NCBI RefSeq assembly: GCF_008642355.1
Contig: NZ_CP029193.1
Span: 3,682,001-3,746,000, forward strand
From: Streptomyces venezuelae
Lineage (GTDB): Bacteria; Actinomycetota; Actinomycetes; Streptomycetales; Streptomycetaceae
Direction: 5' to 3'
Length of the DNA: 64,000 nucleotides
Position 1 is the first letter of the stretch, and each line of letters begins with the position of its first letter. Under the pieces are notes generated by a model. That model had not been told where the DNA came from, did not search any database, and saw nothing but the letters and a program-made list of their open reading frames with translations. Shown one piece after another: positions 26,001-33,690 of this stretch. A program made the position numbers and the translations under genes.

Positions 26001-27775
26001 CCCAGGCACGCGACGCGGATGTTCCGTGGGACATGGGTCACGAGACCGTACTGCCGTACAGGAAGGTCGGCTTCTTCCTTCCCGACATGGCCCTACTGCC
26101 CCTGGTCACCGGCGCTTTCCCAGAGGAGGGCACCTCGCAGGGGGCGTCGTACCTCTGCAACATCCCGTCAGCCGTCCTGCGCTGGCGTCTGTCGGCGATG
26201 TACCGGGCAGGGCTCGGTGACACGCCGCTCGCCGCCGGGATGCCCGCTGCCGCGGATCCGTGCGCCCTCCCTTCCGACCTGGCCCTGCTGAGCAGGCACG
26301 GCCGGTTTACGCGCTGGGACAGGGACTACGCCACCTGGCAGCACGGCACGGGCTGGGGCGGGACACAGCCGTCGCAGAGCCTGTTCCAGTCCGGCGCCCC
26401 CAGCCTCCGGGTGCTGTTTCCCTGGCGGGAACCGGACCGGCCGCTCACGGCCGCGGAAGTCTTCAACCGCGTCGCGCACTGTGAGCGGCCCGCCGCGGAC
26501 ATCGTCGCCCGCCTGACCGCACTCGGCTACTCCGTCGAGTCCCTGGGCGGGTGCTCGGCCGTCCGTCCGGAGGACCTCAGCCTGCTGTCCGCCCCCGTCG
26601 GCAGGTGGCTGGCGCCCGGAGCGACGCTCACCGCCGCTCAGGTCTGTCTCAGCGCGCTGCAGGCCGACTGCCCGACGCCGCAGGCCGCGGAGCGGCTGCG
26701 GGAGCTGGGCTTCACCGTGCCGTCGGAGGTCCCCGTCCGCGAGTCCTGGACCGACGAGGACACGGTCATTCTCGGCAATCTGCGGTCGTCTGGCCTCAGC
26801 GCTCTGGCCTCCGGCGTGGCGTCCCAGCTGACGCCCGCCCAACTGACCATCGTGGCCTACGAGTCGGGCCACCCCATCCAGCAGGTCGCCGAAGTGCTTG
26901 TCGGGCTCGGCTTCACCGTCGAGGCTCCGCAGACCGAGTTGTCCGACGACGACCGGTCGATCATGAGCTACGAAGGAGTTCAGCCCGACCCGAACGAGCC
27001 GGTGCCCTGGGCCTACGTGGTGGCCGCGGCCCGGCGAATCGGGTCTGTCACCGCCGTGGCGGAACGGCTGCGGGCACTGGGCTTCGACGTCTCGCCCCCA
27101 CGGCCGGGCGATGAGCGGCTCTGCAAGAAGGACCTCGAATTCCTCGGCCACCTGGTGTGCCATGTCCCGGAGAGCGCACCCCTGTCGCTGATGGACGTCG
27201 CAGACACAGCACAGGAGGCCGGTGTCCCACTCGTCGAAGCGGCGGCCCGCCTCACCTCCCTCGGGTACGCGTGCTCGGTCGATACGGCCACGCTCGCCGC
27301 GATGAGGCCCCAAGACGTCTATGTCGTGCGCTTCGGGTCCGGCGTGCCCGATCCAGAGCGGCAGGGCACCGTTTCCCTGCCCGACCAGTACGCCGCCGCC
27401 CTGCACACCGGCCAGTACGGCCCGGACGTCGACGACATGACACGGACCCTGCGCGGCCTCGGCTACGAGCTCGCCCCCGTCACACCGGAGTGGAACCGGG
27501 CCCGCACCGTGGAATGGGACCTGACCCGCGCCCTCGAAAGTGAGACCCCGGACCTCACCCTCGGGGACTGGGACCACCCACCGCTCTCCCTCACCACCCT
27601 CGTGACCGTGGCCGCCCGCCTCTCCCTCCCCTTCCACGAGGTCGCCCGCAAGGCCACCGACCTGGGCCTGCGCCACGAGGCGGAAGGCTGGTTCGCCCCG
27701 GACCCGGCGGAACCGGGGAACCCCCCGGCCCCTACACCGCCCGCCCCTTGGGCCTCCGCAACCCCGCCCCCGTAA
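23048..27775 (+). CDS. Caspase - HSP90-type ATPase - winged-helix repeat protein
   Basis: A 1575-residue multidomain protein. Residues 1-260 are a caspase-fold (C14) protease with the catalytic dyad intact: His81 in LLSGHGFH and Cys131 in LIDACREG. Residues 280-630 are a helical linker. Residues 640-900 are a GHKL/HSP90-type ATPase: N-box Asn660 in VREVYQNALDAVR, DNGIGM at 707-712, and SRFGIGVLSYFM around 755-766. From about 1125 to 1560 there are six or seven repeats of 50-70 residues, each ending in L..LG(F/Y)xV, like the winged-helix repeats associated with bacterial HSP90-like proteins. GTG start, 10 nt after the Pepco-like gene. Probably a nucleotide-gated protease of a conflict/immunity system; trigger and substrate are unknown. 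Confidence 0.85.
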   Translation: MAHKALLIGASDYDEPLLDSLPFIQDDLARLRDILTDRGFRSAEIVDSKRGIIPSVIHTQARAFLRDARPDDTLWILLSGHGFHFEGQDYLVPEDATYAVDPFSDACVEIDWRRELEESPASHVVFLIDACREGVQRDAKAGPPGMRSWTRRAVAASLRRKVAYVYGCSASQQSLFVRESDRAAPGSDAGIAPGESFSLFTRAVGDAIEKNPHAMRLQEFFQEVQTRVTALHRAYKSPDRAPQQIRVVSELPPGEQDFLLLPGPDRHTEAHPWIRSTAQHPVWQRTRPGPARDTLHELCGTLATGLAAAYEKAAAALHADPWHDSELALRTHDRLGFLTHRLANDVELSPSEAALAVLLPLVEQTFWAQEAERRRNVLSDDTQGPAPDRDRFRKFAQGFPRIKRRLRALEQAKVTDGSVERIRWWLYHRWLIQQPEVYAVESLKLLIGGPANASEHPRWVTDSLSEKRLMRFLQEHRAAPFATSRGDALHDRDTVAASAPDEHEVREPLVAALTKAAYAMAVAPVDLPEIVVEHLGISDSVDLDELRATVRGSDWRTSGTGRSLNAVCGHPAVQIALREHASRVDGLLRDINKANNPTLAPLSTLPPYADGSRVRLGGNTPEQLSDGIRFQLAEDRVQELLMGEALYGARDLAVREVYQNALDAVRYADRRREYLRRTGRPTAPWEGRIEFVQGVGDDGRPYLECRDNGIGMSVRELRDVFSQGGARFVDLPEYIEEQAAWAELPGPKIELHPNSRFGIGVLSYFMLADEIVVRTCRLGKDGRPGRLLQVSIAGPGNLFRVEDLGPGDACGTTVRLLLTRHRSPVSCVDVLQEVLWVAPYRTTAEHGARSHEWSPGEPSLTGMELVQASSAQSIPVSLRSTTIQASSDPDLWWVDGKGWLLADGLWASTRNMGDLHGFVLNLYGDQQPELSVSRSNIQDFDWDHVKGRIAAAAPSLFTTQDHLATVSWLTRLSEVSVALADCVAAQARDADVPWDMGHETVLPYRKVGFFLPDMALLPLVTGAFPEEGTSQGASYLCNIPSAVLRWRLSAMYRAGLGDTPLAAGMPAAADPCALPSDLALLSRHGRFTRWDRDYATWQHGTGWGGTQPSQSLFQSGAPSLRVLFPWREPDRPLTAAEVFNRVAHCERPAADIVARLTALGYSVESLGGCSAVRPEDLSLLSAPVGRWLAPGATLTAAQVCLSALQADCPTPQAAERLRELGFTVPSEVPVRESWTDEDTVILGNLRSSGLSALASGVASQLTPAQLTIVAYESGHPIQQVAEVLVGLGFTVEAPQTELSDDDRSIMSYEGVQPDPNEPVPWAYVVAAARRIGSVTAVAERLRALGFDVSPPRPGDERLCKKDLEFLGHLVCHVPESAPLSLMDVADTAQEAGVPLVEAAARLTSLGYACSVDTATLAAMRPQDVYVVRFGSGVPDPERQGTVSLPDQYAAALHTGQYGPDVDDMTRTLRGLGYELAPVTPEWNRARTVEWDLTRALESETPDLTLGDWDHPPLSLTTLVTVAARLSLPFHEVARKATDLGLRHEAEGWFAPDPAEPGNPPAPTPPAPWASATPPP

Positions 27776-27998
27776 GCCTCCGCACCAGCTCCTTCGAGCC
27801 GATCTCCACCGCGCCCGCCCGCACCGCGTCCGCGTACCGTTCCGCGGGGACGTCATAGTGGTCCCGTTCGAAGGCGCGTCGCGGGCAGCCCACCGACGCC
27901 GCGAACGCGTGCAGCTCCTCGAAGGAGACGTCGCTGACCAGGTGGGACCACATGCGGCCGTGGCCCGGCCACGTGGGCGGGTCTATGTAGACGGTCAC
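27732..27998 (-). CDS. DUF4031 domain protein
   Basis: An 88-residue protein starting VTVYIDPPTWPGHGRMWSHL, with HAFAASVGCPRRAFERDHYD and an ending rich in Arg/Lys. This is the DUF4031 family, of unknown function, usually found as a short cytoplasmic protein in actinobacteria. GTG 27998 overlaps the stop of the upstream zinc-ribbon gene (GTGA), so translation is coupled. Its 3' end overlaps the convergent caspase/ATPase gene by 44 nt. Confidence 0.85.
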   Translation of the reverse strand: MTVYIDPPTWPGHGRMWSHLVSDVSFEELHAFAASVGCPRRAFERDHYDVPAERYADAVRAGAVEIGSKELVRRLTGAGLRRPKGRAV

Positions 27999-28351
27999 GT
28001 CAGGCCACCGACCGGTGCCACGACCACGCCCGCCTTGCCGCACACCCAATGCGGGTCGGGACCGAGTTCCGGTTCCACGTCCAGCGCGTGCGGGTCGCCC
28101 GAGCCGCAGACCGGGCACAGCGGCCACCTCCCGTACCGCTCCAGGAGCGCGTCCTGGACGTCCTGGGCGACGAGACCGGCGACGTATTCGATGCCCTCCG
28201 GCCACTGCTCGACCCACCAGCGGCGGTGCGCCACCGATTCCTCGACGAGCGAGACGACCTCGGCCTGGGCGACCTCGCGGGCCACCAGGTCGGCGAGGAC
28301 AAGGGCGCGAGCGGCGTGCAACGCCTGCTCCAGGGGGTCGATCGTGTCCAT
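27995..28351 (-). CDS. Hypothetical zinc-ribbon protein coupled to DUF4031
   Basis: A 118-residue protein: an N-terminal helical region (MDTIDPLEQALHAARALVLA), then RRWWVEQWPEGIEYVAGLVAQ, and a C-terminal CPVCGSGDPHAL ... PHWVCG segment that can bind zinc. It overlaps the DUF4031 start. I do not recognise a named family; the tight coupling suggests the pair works together. Confidence 0.75.
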   Translation of the reverse strand: MDTIDPLEQALHAARALVLADLVAREVAQAEVVSLVEESVAHRRWWVEQWPEGIEYVAGLVAQDVQDALLERYGRWPLCPVCGSGDPHALDVEPELGPDPHWVCGKAGVVVAPVGGLT

Positions 28352-28469
28352 GCAGCCATTGTCGCCCCGTACGCGACAACCGCGAAAAGGAGCCGGAGCT
28401 GCGGGCCGGAGGCCGTTGGTCCCGGCCGAGATCGGGACCAACGGGGTATTGACCGGCCACCAGTCCGAA

Positions 28470-28512
28470 AATATCTTTCAGATGTGACCCATGACGTGAA
28501 GGAAATTTTCGC
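28470..28512. promoter_or_regulatory. Possible RpiR operator, AT-rich dyads
   Basis: Two AT-rich dyads stand out in GC-rich DNA: GAAAATATCTTTC just before the regulator start and GGAAATTTTC just inside the gene. Both have GAAA/TTTC arms, a pattern seen in RpiR-family operators. They could serve autoregulation of the downstream regulator and murQ. Confidence 0.35.
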
Positions 28513-29410
28513 GGACGCCGCGCCCCCCGCCCCCGCCGCCCTCGCGGCCAAGGTGCGGACCCTCGCGCCGTCGATGACCCGCTCCATGCAGCGGGTCGCC
28601 GAGGCCGTCGCCGGCGACCCCGCGGGATGCGCCGCCCTCACGGTCACCGGACTCGCCGAGCTCACCGGCACCAGCGAGGCGACCGTCGTGCGCACCGCCC
28701 GCCTCCTCGGCTACCCCGGCTACCGCGACCTGCGCCTCGCCCTCGCCGGACTCGCCGCCCAGCAGCAGTCGGGCCGCGCCCCCGCCGTCACCGCGGACAT
28801 CGCCGTCGACGACCCCATCGCGGACGTCGTCGCGAAGCTGGCCTACGACGAGCAGCAGACTCTCGCCGACACCGCCGCCGGACTCGACACCGCGCAGCTC
28901 GGCGCCGCCGTCGCCGCACTCGCCACCGCCCGCCGCGTCGAGATCTACGGCGTCGCCGCCTCGGGCCTCGTCGCCCAGGACCTCGCCCAGAAGCTGCTCC
29001 GCATCGGGCACATCGCGCACGCGCACTCCGACCCGCACCTCGCCGTCACCAACGCCGTGACGCTCCGCGCCAAGGACGTGGCGATCGCGATCACCCACTC
29101 CGGTTCGACCGGAGACGTCATCGAACCCCTCCGCGTCGCCTTCGAGCACGGTGCGACCACGATCGCGATCACCGGGCGGCCCGGCGCGGCCGTCTCCCAG
29201 TACGCCGATCACATACTGACCACCTCCACGGCCCGCGAGAGCGAGCTCCGCCCCGCCGCGATGTCGTCCCGTACGAGTCAACTCCTCGTCGTGGACTGCC
29301 TGTTCGTGGGCGTGGCGCAGCGGACGTACGAGACGGCGGCACCCGCGCTCGCCGCGTCCTACGAAGCGCTCGCCCACCGCCACCGCCCGCGCGGCGGCAC
29401 CAGCCGCTGA
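28484..29410 (+). CDS. MurR/RpiR-family transcriptional regulator
   Basis: A 308-residue regulator: N-terminal HTH_6 domain (residues about 20-95, with ALTVTGLAELTGTSEATVVR and LGYPGYRDLRLALA) and a C-terminal SIS sugar-phosphate-binding domain (residues 145-280, with VEIYGVAASGLVAQDLAQKL and THSGSTGDVIEPLRVA). It lies 49 nt upstream of murQ and the PTS gene, so it very probably controls N-acetylmuramate-6-phosphate use, with that sugar phosphate as effector. GTG 28484 is the preferred start; GTG 28496 is also in frame. Confidence 0.9.
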   Translation: MTHDVKEIFADAAPPAPAALAAKVRTLAPSMTRSMQRVAEAVAGDPAGCAALTVTGLAELTGTSEATVVRTARLLGYPGYRDLRLALAGLAAQQQSGRAPAVTADIAVDDPIADVVAKLAYDEQQTLADTAAGLDTAQLGAAVAALATARRVEIYGVAASGLVAQDLAQKLLRIGHIAHAHSDPHLAVTNAVTLRAKDVAIAITHSGSTGDVIEPLRVAFEHGATTIAITGRPGAAVSQYADHILTTSTARESELRPAAMSSRTSQLLVVDCLFVGVAQRTYETAAPALAASYEALAHRHRPRGGTSR

Positions 29411-29459
29411 CTCACCCCTCCCCCGACCACCCCCCGCACACGAAAGAGCCGCAGACGCC

Positions 29460-30440
29460 ATGACCTCGACCACTGACGCGACCGGCACCAGCGGCGCGAG
29501 CGAGCCGCGCGACACCTACGGCGAGCTCCGCGCCCAGCTCGCCACCCTCACCACCGAGGCGTTCCGGCCCGAGCTCTCCGAGATCGACCGTCTGCCCACC
29601 GAGGAGATCGCGAAGATCATGAACGGTGAGGACGCCTCCGTGGCCGCCGCCGTCGCCGAGCAGCTTCCCGCCATCGCCGCCGCCATCGACGGCACCGCGG
29701 AGCGCATGGCCCGCGGCGGCCGGCTGATCTACGCGGGCGCGGGCACGGCCGGACGCCTCGGGGTACTCGACGCCTCGGAGTGCCCGCCCACGTTCAACAC
29801 CGACCCGAGCGAGGTCGTCGGGCTCATCGCGGGCGGCCCGACCGCCATGGTCAAGGCGGTCGAGGGCGCGGAGGACAGCAAGGAGCTCGCCGCCGACGAC
29901 CTGGAGGACCTGAACCTCACCGAGGACGACGTCGTCGTCGGCATCTCCGCGTCGGGCCGTACGCCGTACGCGATCGGCGCCGTCGAGTACGCCCGGTCCC
30001 GCTACGGCGCGCTCACCATCGGCCTCTCCTGCAACGCCGACAGCGCGCTCGCCGCCGCGGCCGAGCACGGCATCGAGGTCGTCGTCGGCCCCGAACTCCT
30101 CACCGGCTCGACCCGCCTCAAGGCGGGCACGGCCCAGAAGCTCGTCCTCAACATGCTGTCGACGATCACGATGATCCGCCTCGGCAAGACGTACGGAAAC
30201 CTGATGGTGGACGTGCGCGCGTCCAACGAGAAGCTGCGTGCCCGCTCCCGCCGCATCGTCGCCCTCGCCACCGGCGCCTCCGACGAGGAGATCGAGGCCG
30301 CCCTCGCCGCGACGGACGGGGAGGTGAAGAACGCCATCCTCACCATCCTCGGCCAGGTCGACGGCCCCACCGCCGCCGAACTCCTCGCCACGTCCGACGG
30401 CCACCTCCGCGCGGCCCTGGACAACTCCCGTACGAGCTAG
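29460..30440 (+). CDS. murQ: N-acetylmuramic acid 6-phosphate etherase
   Basis: A 326-residue SIS-domain enzyme that cleaves the lactyl ether of MurNAc-6-phosphate to GlcNAc-6-phosphate and lactate, a cytoplasmic peptidoglycan-recycling step. Key segments are GRLIYAGAGTAGRLGVLDAS, ECPPTFNTDP (with the catalytic Glu), SASGRTPYAIGAVEYAR and STRLKAGTAQKLVLNMLST with KTYGNLMVDV, a near-invariant MurQ block. It sits between its presumed regulator and PTS permease. GlcNAc-6-phosphate would feed NagA encoded at 49.5 kb. Confidence 0.96.
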   Translation: MTSTTDATGTSGASEPRDTYGELRAQLATLTTEAFRPELSEIDRLPTEEIAKIMNGEDASVAAAVAEQLPAIAAAIDGTAERMARGGRLIYAGAGTAGRLGVLDASECPPTFNTDPSEVVGLIAGGPTAMVKAVEGAEDSKELAADDLEDLNLTEDDVVVGISASGRTPYAIGAVEYARSRYGALTIGLSCNADSALAAAAEHGIEVVVGPELLTGSTRLKAGTAQKLVLNMLSTITMIRLGKTYGNLMVDVRASNEKLRARSRRIVALATGASDEEIEAALAATDGEVKNAILTILGQVDGPTAAELLATSDGHLRAALDNSRTS

Positions 30441-30490
30441 ACCACGCCTCGAAGCACCGCCGCTCCACCGCACAGCAAGGCACAAGCACC

Positions 30491-32002
30491 ATGGCACCTG
30501 ACAAGAACCGCGCCACCGCCGCCGCGATCCTCCCGCTCGTCGGCGGTGCCAAGAACATCACGTCCGTCGCCCACTGCATGACCCGGCTCCGCCTGGGCCT
30601 GGCCGACCGTTCGCTCGTCGACGACGACGCGCTGAAGGCCCTGCCCGCCGTGATGGGCGTGGTCGAGGACGACACGTACCAGATCGTGCTCGGCCCGGGG
30701 ACGGTCGCCCGGGTCACGCCGGAGCTGGAGGCGATGGTGGCGGAGAGCGGCCCGGACGCCGAGCCCCGGCCGGAGACCCCCGAGCACGCCCCCACCGCCG
30801 CCGAACTGGCCGCCCAGGGCGCGGCCATCAAAGAGGCACGCAAGGCGAAGAACGCCACCCCCTTCAAACTGTTCCTGCGCCGGATCGCGAACATCTTCGT
30901 GCCGCTGATCCCCGCCCTCATCGGCTGCGGCATCATCGCGGGCTTCAACGGCCTCCTGGTCAACCTGGAGTGGCTGCCGTCGATCACGCCCGCGCTCGCG
31001 GCCATGGCCTCCGGCTTCATGGCGCTGATCGCGGTGTTCGTCGGCTACAACACGGCGAAGGAGTTCGGCGGCACGCCGATCCTGGGCGGTGCGGTCGCGG
31101 CGATCATCGTGTACGCGGGCGTCGCGAACATCGAGGCGTTCGGCCAGAAGCTCTCGCCGGGCCAAGGCGGCGTCCTCGGCGCCCTGGGCGCGGCAGTCCT
31201 GGCCACGTACATCGAGAAGTGGTGCAGGAAATGGGTCCCCGAGGCAGTGGACGTCCTGGTCACGCCCACCCTCACGGTCCTCCTCGCCGGTCTCGTCACG
31301 ATCTTCGGCCTGATGTTCCTCGCGGGCGAGGTGTCCACGGGCATCGGTACGGCGGCGGACTGGCTCCTGGACAACACGGGCGCGTTCGCGGGCCTGGTCC
31401 TCGGCGGCCTCTTCCTCCCCCTGGTCATGCTGGGCCTGCACCAGGCCCTCATCCCCATCCACACCACGCTCATAGAGCAGCAGGGCTTCACCGTCCTGCT
31501 CCCCATCCTCGCGATGGCGGGCGCGGGACAGGTCGGCTGCGCGATCGCGGTCTACAAACGCCTGCGGCACAACACCTCGATCCGTACGACGATCAAGTCC
31601 GCGCTCCCCGCCGGTTTCCTCGGCGTCGGCGAGCCCCTCATCTACGGCGTGTCACTCCCCCTCGGCCGCCCGTTCGTCACGGCGTGCGTGGGCGGGGCCG
31701 CGGGCGGCGCGTTCATCGGGTTCTTCTCGATGCTCGGCGACAAGGTCGGCTCGACGGCGATCGGCCCGTCCGGCTGGGCGCTCTTCCCGCTGCTCGACGG
31801 CAACAAGAACCTCGGCCTGACGGCGGCGATCTACGCCGGTGGCCTCCTGATCGGCTATCTGGTCGGCTTCTTCGCCACCTACTTCTTCGGCTTCAGCAAG
31901 CAGATGCTGGTCGACCTGAACGCGGACGTCGACGCGGGCGAGTCCCCCACGGCCCGAGCGGAGGCGGAACCGACCCCGGCGAAGGCACCGGCGACGATCT
32001 GA
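30491..32002 (+). CDS. PTS EIIBC permease, probably for N-acetylmuramic acid
   Basis: A 503-residue phosphotransferase-system transporter. Residues 1-85 are the EIIB domain with the phosphorylated Cys29 in VAHCMTRLRL. After a charged linker, residues 115-490 form an EIIC domain with about ten hydrophobic helices, including LGVGEPLIYGVSLPL, the conserved substrate-loop motif (G-x-x-E-P). No EIIA domain is fused, so a separate EIIA is needed. It follows murQ by 50 nt, making MurNAc the likely substrate (MurP-like). Confidence 0.88.
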   Translation: MAPDKNRATAAAILPLVGGAKNITSVAHCMTRLRLGLADRSLVDDDALKALPAVMGVVEDDTYQIVLGPGTVARVTPELEAMVAESGPDAEPRPETPEHAPTAAELAAQGAAIKEARKAKNATPFKLFLRRIANIFVPLIPALIGCGIIAGFNGLLVNLEWLPSITPALAAMASGFMALIAVFVGYNTAKEFGGTPILGGAVAAIIVYAGVANIEAFGQKLSPGQGGVLGALGAAVLATYIEKWCRKWVPEAVDVLVTPTLTVLLAGLVTIFGLMFLAGEVSTGIGTAADWLLDNTGAFAGLVLGGLFLPLVMLGLHQALIPIHTTLIEQQGFTVLLPILAMAGAGQVGCAIAVYKRLRHNTSIRTTIKSALPAGFLGVGEPLIYGVSLPLGRPFVTACVGGAAGGAFIGFFSMLGDKVGSTAIGPSGWALFPLLDGNKNLGLTAAIYAGGLLIGYLVGFFATYFFGFSKQMLVDLNADVDAGESPTARAEAEPTPAKAPATI

Positions 32003-32044
32003 GGTCGCCGGGCGGGCCGACGCCGGGCCACCTGGCCGCGCCCC

Positions 32045-32213
32045 GCCCGCCCGGTCGCGTGCCGCGAGTTCGTCGGCTGCTTCGTCCAGGGCGTCCAGAA
32101 CCTCTATGGGGACGAGGGCGGCCACGCGCCTCCCCTTGCGCGTCAGCACGGTCACCTCACCGGATTGCATGGCCGAGCTCTTGGCGGACCTCTTCGAGGG
32201 TGACGGACGGCAA
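32045..32213 (-). pseudogene. Frameshifted Phd/RelB-type antitoxin
   Basis: One frame gives LPSVTLEEVRQELGHAI and stops; a second, overlapping frame then gives SGEVTVLTRKGRRVAALVP and LDALDEAADELAARD. Together these are the two halves of a Phd/YefM-like antitoxin, broken at about 32157-32165 where some codons appear deleted with a frame change. Its end runs into the PTS gene terminus. The intact RelE-type toxin is encoded head-to-head on the other strand, which is unusual for this operon type. Confidence 0.55.
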
Positions 32214-32243
32214 GCACAGCGGCAGCAAAGCCGGCGACGTCGC

Positions 32244-32513
32244 GTGAAGTACGCCTTTCGCTTCACTGCGCTCGCCCATCGTCAACTCCGGTCCATCGAC
32301 CGCCAACAAGCGATGCACATTCTCACGGCCCTCACCGCGCTCGGGGACGACCCAGACCGTGACGACGCCGACACCAAGAAACTCACTGGGCACCACGGCC
32401 TGTACCGGCTGCGCGTCGGCGGCTTCCGCGTGGTGTACGAGATCCAGAACGACGTCCTGGTGATCCTCGTCGTCCACGCCGGCGACCGACGCGTCGCCTA
32501 CCGCGGCCTGTAG
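32244..32513 (+). CDS. RelE/ParE-family toxin
   Basis: An 89-residue protein from GTG 32244 with the full RelE pattern: YAFRFTALAHRQLRSIDRQQ, a central helix, KKLTGHHGLYRLRVGGFRVV and YEIQNDVLVILVVHAGDRR. The Arg/Tyr pairs in the LYRLRVGGFRVVYE block are the usual RNA-contacting positions. RelE-type proteins cut mRNA in the ribosome A site. Its frame is intact, but the antitoxin-like sequence beside it is divergent and frameshifted, so it may be silenced, or controlled by an antitoxin elsewhere. Confidence 0.75.
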   Translation: MKYAFRFTALAHRQLRSIDRQQAMHILTALTALGDDPDRDDADTKKLTGHHGLYRLRVGGFRVVYEIQNDVLVILVVHAGDRRVAYRGL

Positions 32514-32703
32514 GACCGGCGCATGGAGCTGCCGCCATGCAGGATCTCCCGCACCGACGGCTCGGACGCGGTCCCGACCCCGCGCCGCACCGCCCCGGCC
32601 ATGAACGCCCCCGCAACATGGCCCTCGACAACATGGCCCTCGACGCCGACCACGAAGAGGTCAGATCCCTCGGCCACCCAGCGGCGTGACTCCCGCGACC
32701 CGC
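32514..32703. other. Short gap, possible decayed coding sequence
   Basis: On the minus strand a stretch reads DLFVVGVEGHVVEGHVAGAF, which is protein-like but has no supported start or family. I see no intact gene here. Confidence 0.25.
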
Positions 32704-32955
32704 TCACCGGGGCCGCGCCTGGACCTGCCGGTTCAGTTCCCGCACCCGTTCCCGCAGCACCTCCCCCGGATCCGCCACCCCCACGGCTTCCGGCGGGCAG
32801 TCCCACTCCCGCCCCCCGCTCAGCGGCCGCAGCTGCACGAGCCCTCCCTCGCACCCCACGACCTGCCCGACGCTCCCGTCCCGGTGGTCCACGGCGTACG
32901 TCCCCGCCTCCGGCACGCACGGATCCTCCTCCGTCCCCGTCCCCGTCCCGATCAC
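32704..32955 (-). CDS. Small hypothetical protein (83 aa), second of a coupled pair
   Basis: An 83-residue cytoplasmic protein from GTG 32955 with PEAGTYAVDHRDGSVGQVVG, VQLRPLSGGREWDCPPEAVG and a helical end. The GTG overlaps the stop of the upstream 70-residue gene (GTGA). The pair is a recurrent Streptomyces accessory module that I recognise by pattern, often near XRE regulators, without an assigned function. Confidence 0.65.
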   Translation of the reverse strand: MIGTGTGTEEDPCVPEAGTYAVDHRDGSVGQVVGCEGGLVQLRPLSGGREWDCPPEAVGVADPGEVLRERVRELNRQVQARPR

Positions 32956-33164
32956 CGCTTCTCCCCTTCCAGCACCGCGGCCAGCCGCAACGCCGTGTCC
33001 AGATTGCACCGCCCCAGCTCCACGAGCGGCAGCCCCTCACTCGCCACGCTCAGCGGGTCCACCCGCAGCGACGGCAACGTGACCCCTGCCTCCGCGAGGC
33101 CCGCCTTCAACTGCAGTACGGCCTCCTCGGCCGCCCGCACCTGTTCCTCCGCCGTCAGCGCCAT
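32952..33164 (-). CDS. Small hypothetical protein (70 aa), first of a coupled pair
   Basis: A 70-residue helical protein (ALTAEEQVRAAEEAVLQLKA, then SLRVDPLSVASEGLPLVELG and LDTALRLAAVLE). ATG follows GGAGG at good spacing. It overlaps its partner by 4 nt. A 7-bp inverted repeat (CTGAGTG at 33182-33188, CACTCAG at 33201-33207) lies just upstream and may be the operator. Confidence 0.65.
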   Translation of the reverse strand: MALTAEEQVRAAEEAVLQLKAGLAEAGVTLPSLRVDPLSVASEGLPLVELGRCNLDTALRLAAVLEGEKR

Positions 33165-33180
33165 GACCTCCGCCTCTCAC

Positions 33181-33210
33181 ACTGAGTGTTGCTGTTCCAT
33201 CACTCAGAGT
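33181..33210. promoter_or_regulatory. Inverted repeat upstream of the small gene pair
   Basis: CTGAGTG and CACTCAG separated by 12 nt, 17-43 nt before the ATG at 33164. Probable operator or promoter element; the cognate regulator is not visible. Confidence 0.35.
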
Positions 33211-33690
33211 GTCCGCTTCTGCGCAGCCTTAAAAGCCTTGGCGACCCAACACCCCTCCGTGTCCGGGCGCCGCGCCCCGCGGAGGTCGGCCCATGACCCG
33301 TCCCCAAAGACCTCGGCCCCTCCCGCGGTGTACTTCGACGAACGCCTCGGCCCGGAGGGCTTCTTCGCCCGCAACTGCCAGGCCGACGAAGGCGTACGCG
33401 GAGGAGGTGTTCCGCGCCTACCACCCGACGGCTACGCAGGAGACGATCGATGCTCACATGGCTTCTGGACGACCCAACAACGCCGTTGTTCTGGGCCGTT
33501 CTTGACAAGCCGCTCTGCGACGCGAGGTCGGTGGCGGCCGGAGCGCCGAAGCTCATGGAGTTAGCAGGTGCCGGGCCGCGAGCTGGTCCGCGTTCGTGAC
33601 GGACCTCAAGAACAGCTGACGCACATGCCACCCCCGGCGACTCCGGCGGGCCGGAGACGTTGAATGTCACCGGGGCCGCCCGGTGTTGAC
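33211..33690. other. Gene-remnant region without intact ORF
   Basis: Fragments look protein-like in shifting plus-strand frames: VYFDERLGPEGFFARNCQAD, then in another frame AYAEEVFRAYHPTATQETID, then LTWLLDDPTTPLFWAVLDKP. No single frame holds them together and no ribosome binding site is clear. I read this as one or two decayed genes. Confidence 0.4.

Noticed and set aside
29780-30490. Extended N-terminus of the PTS permease overlapping murQ
   Set aside because: Arg/His-rich shadow of murQ; the EIIB domain begins exactly at ATG 30491.
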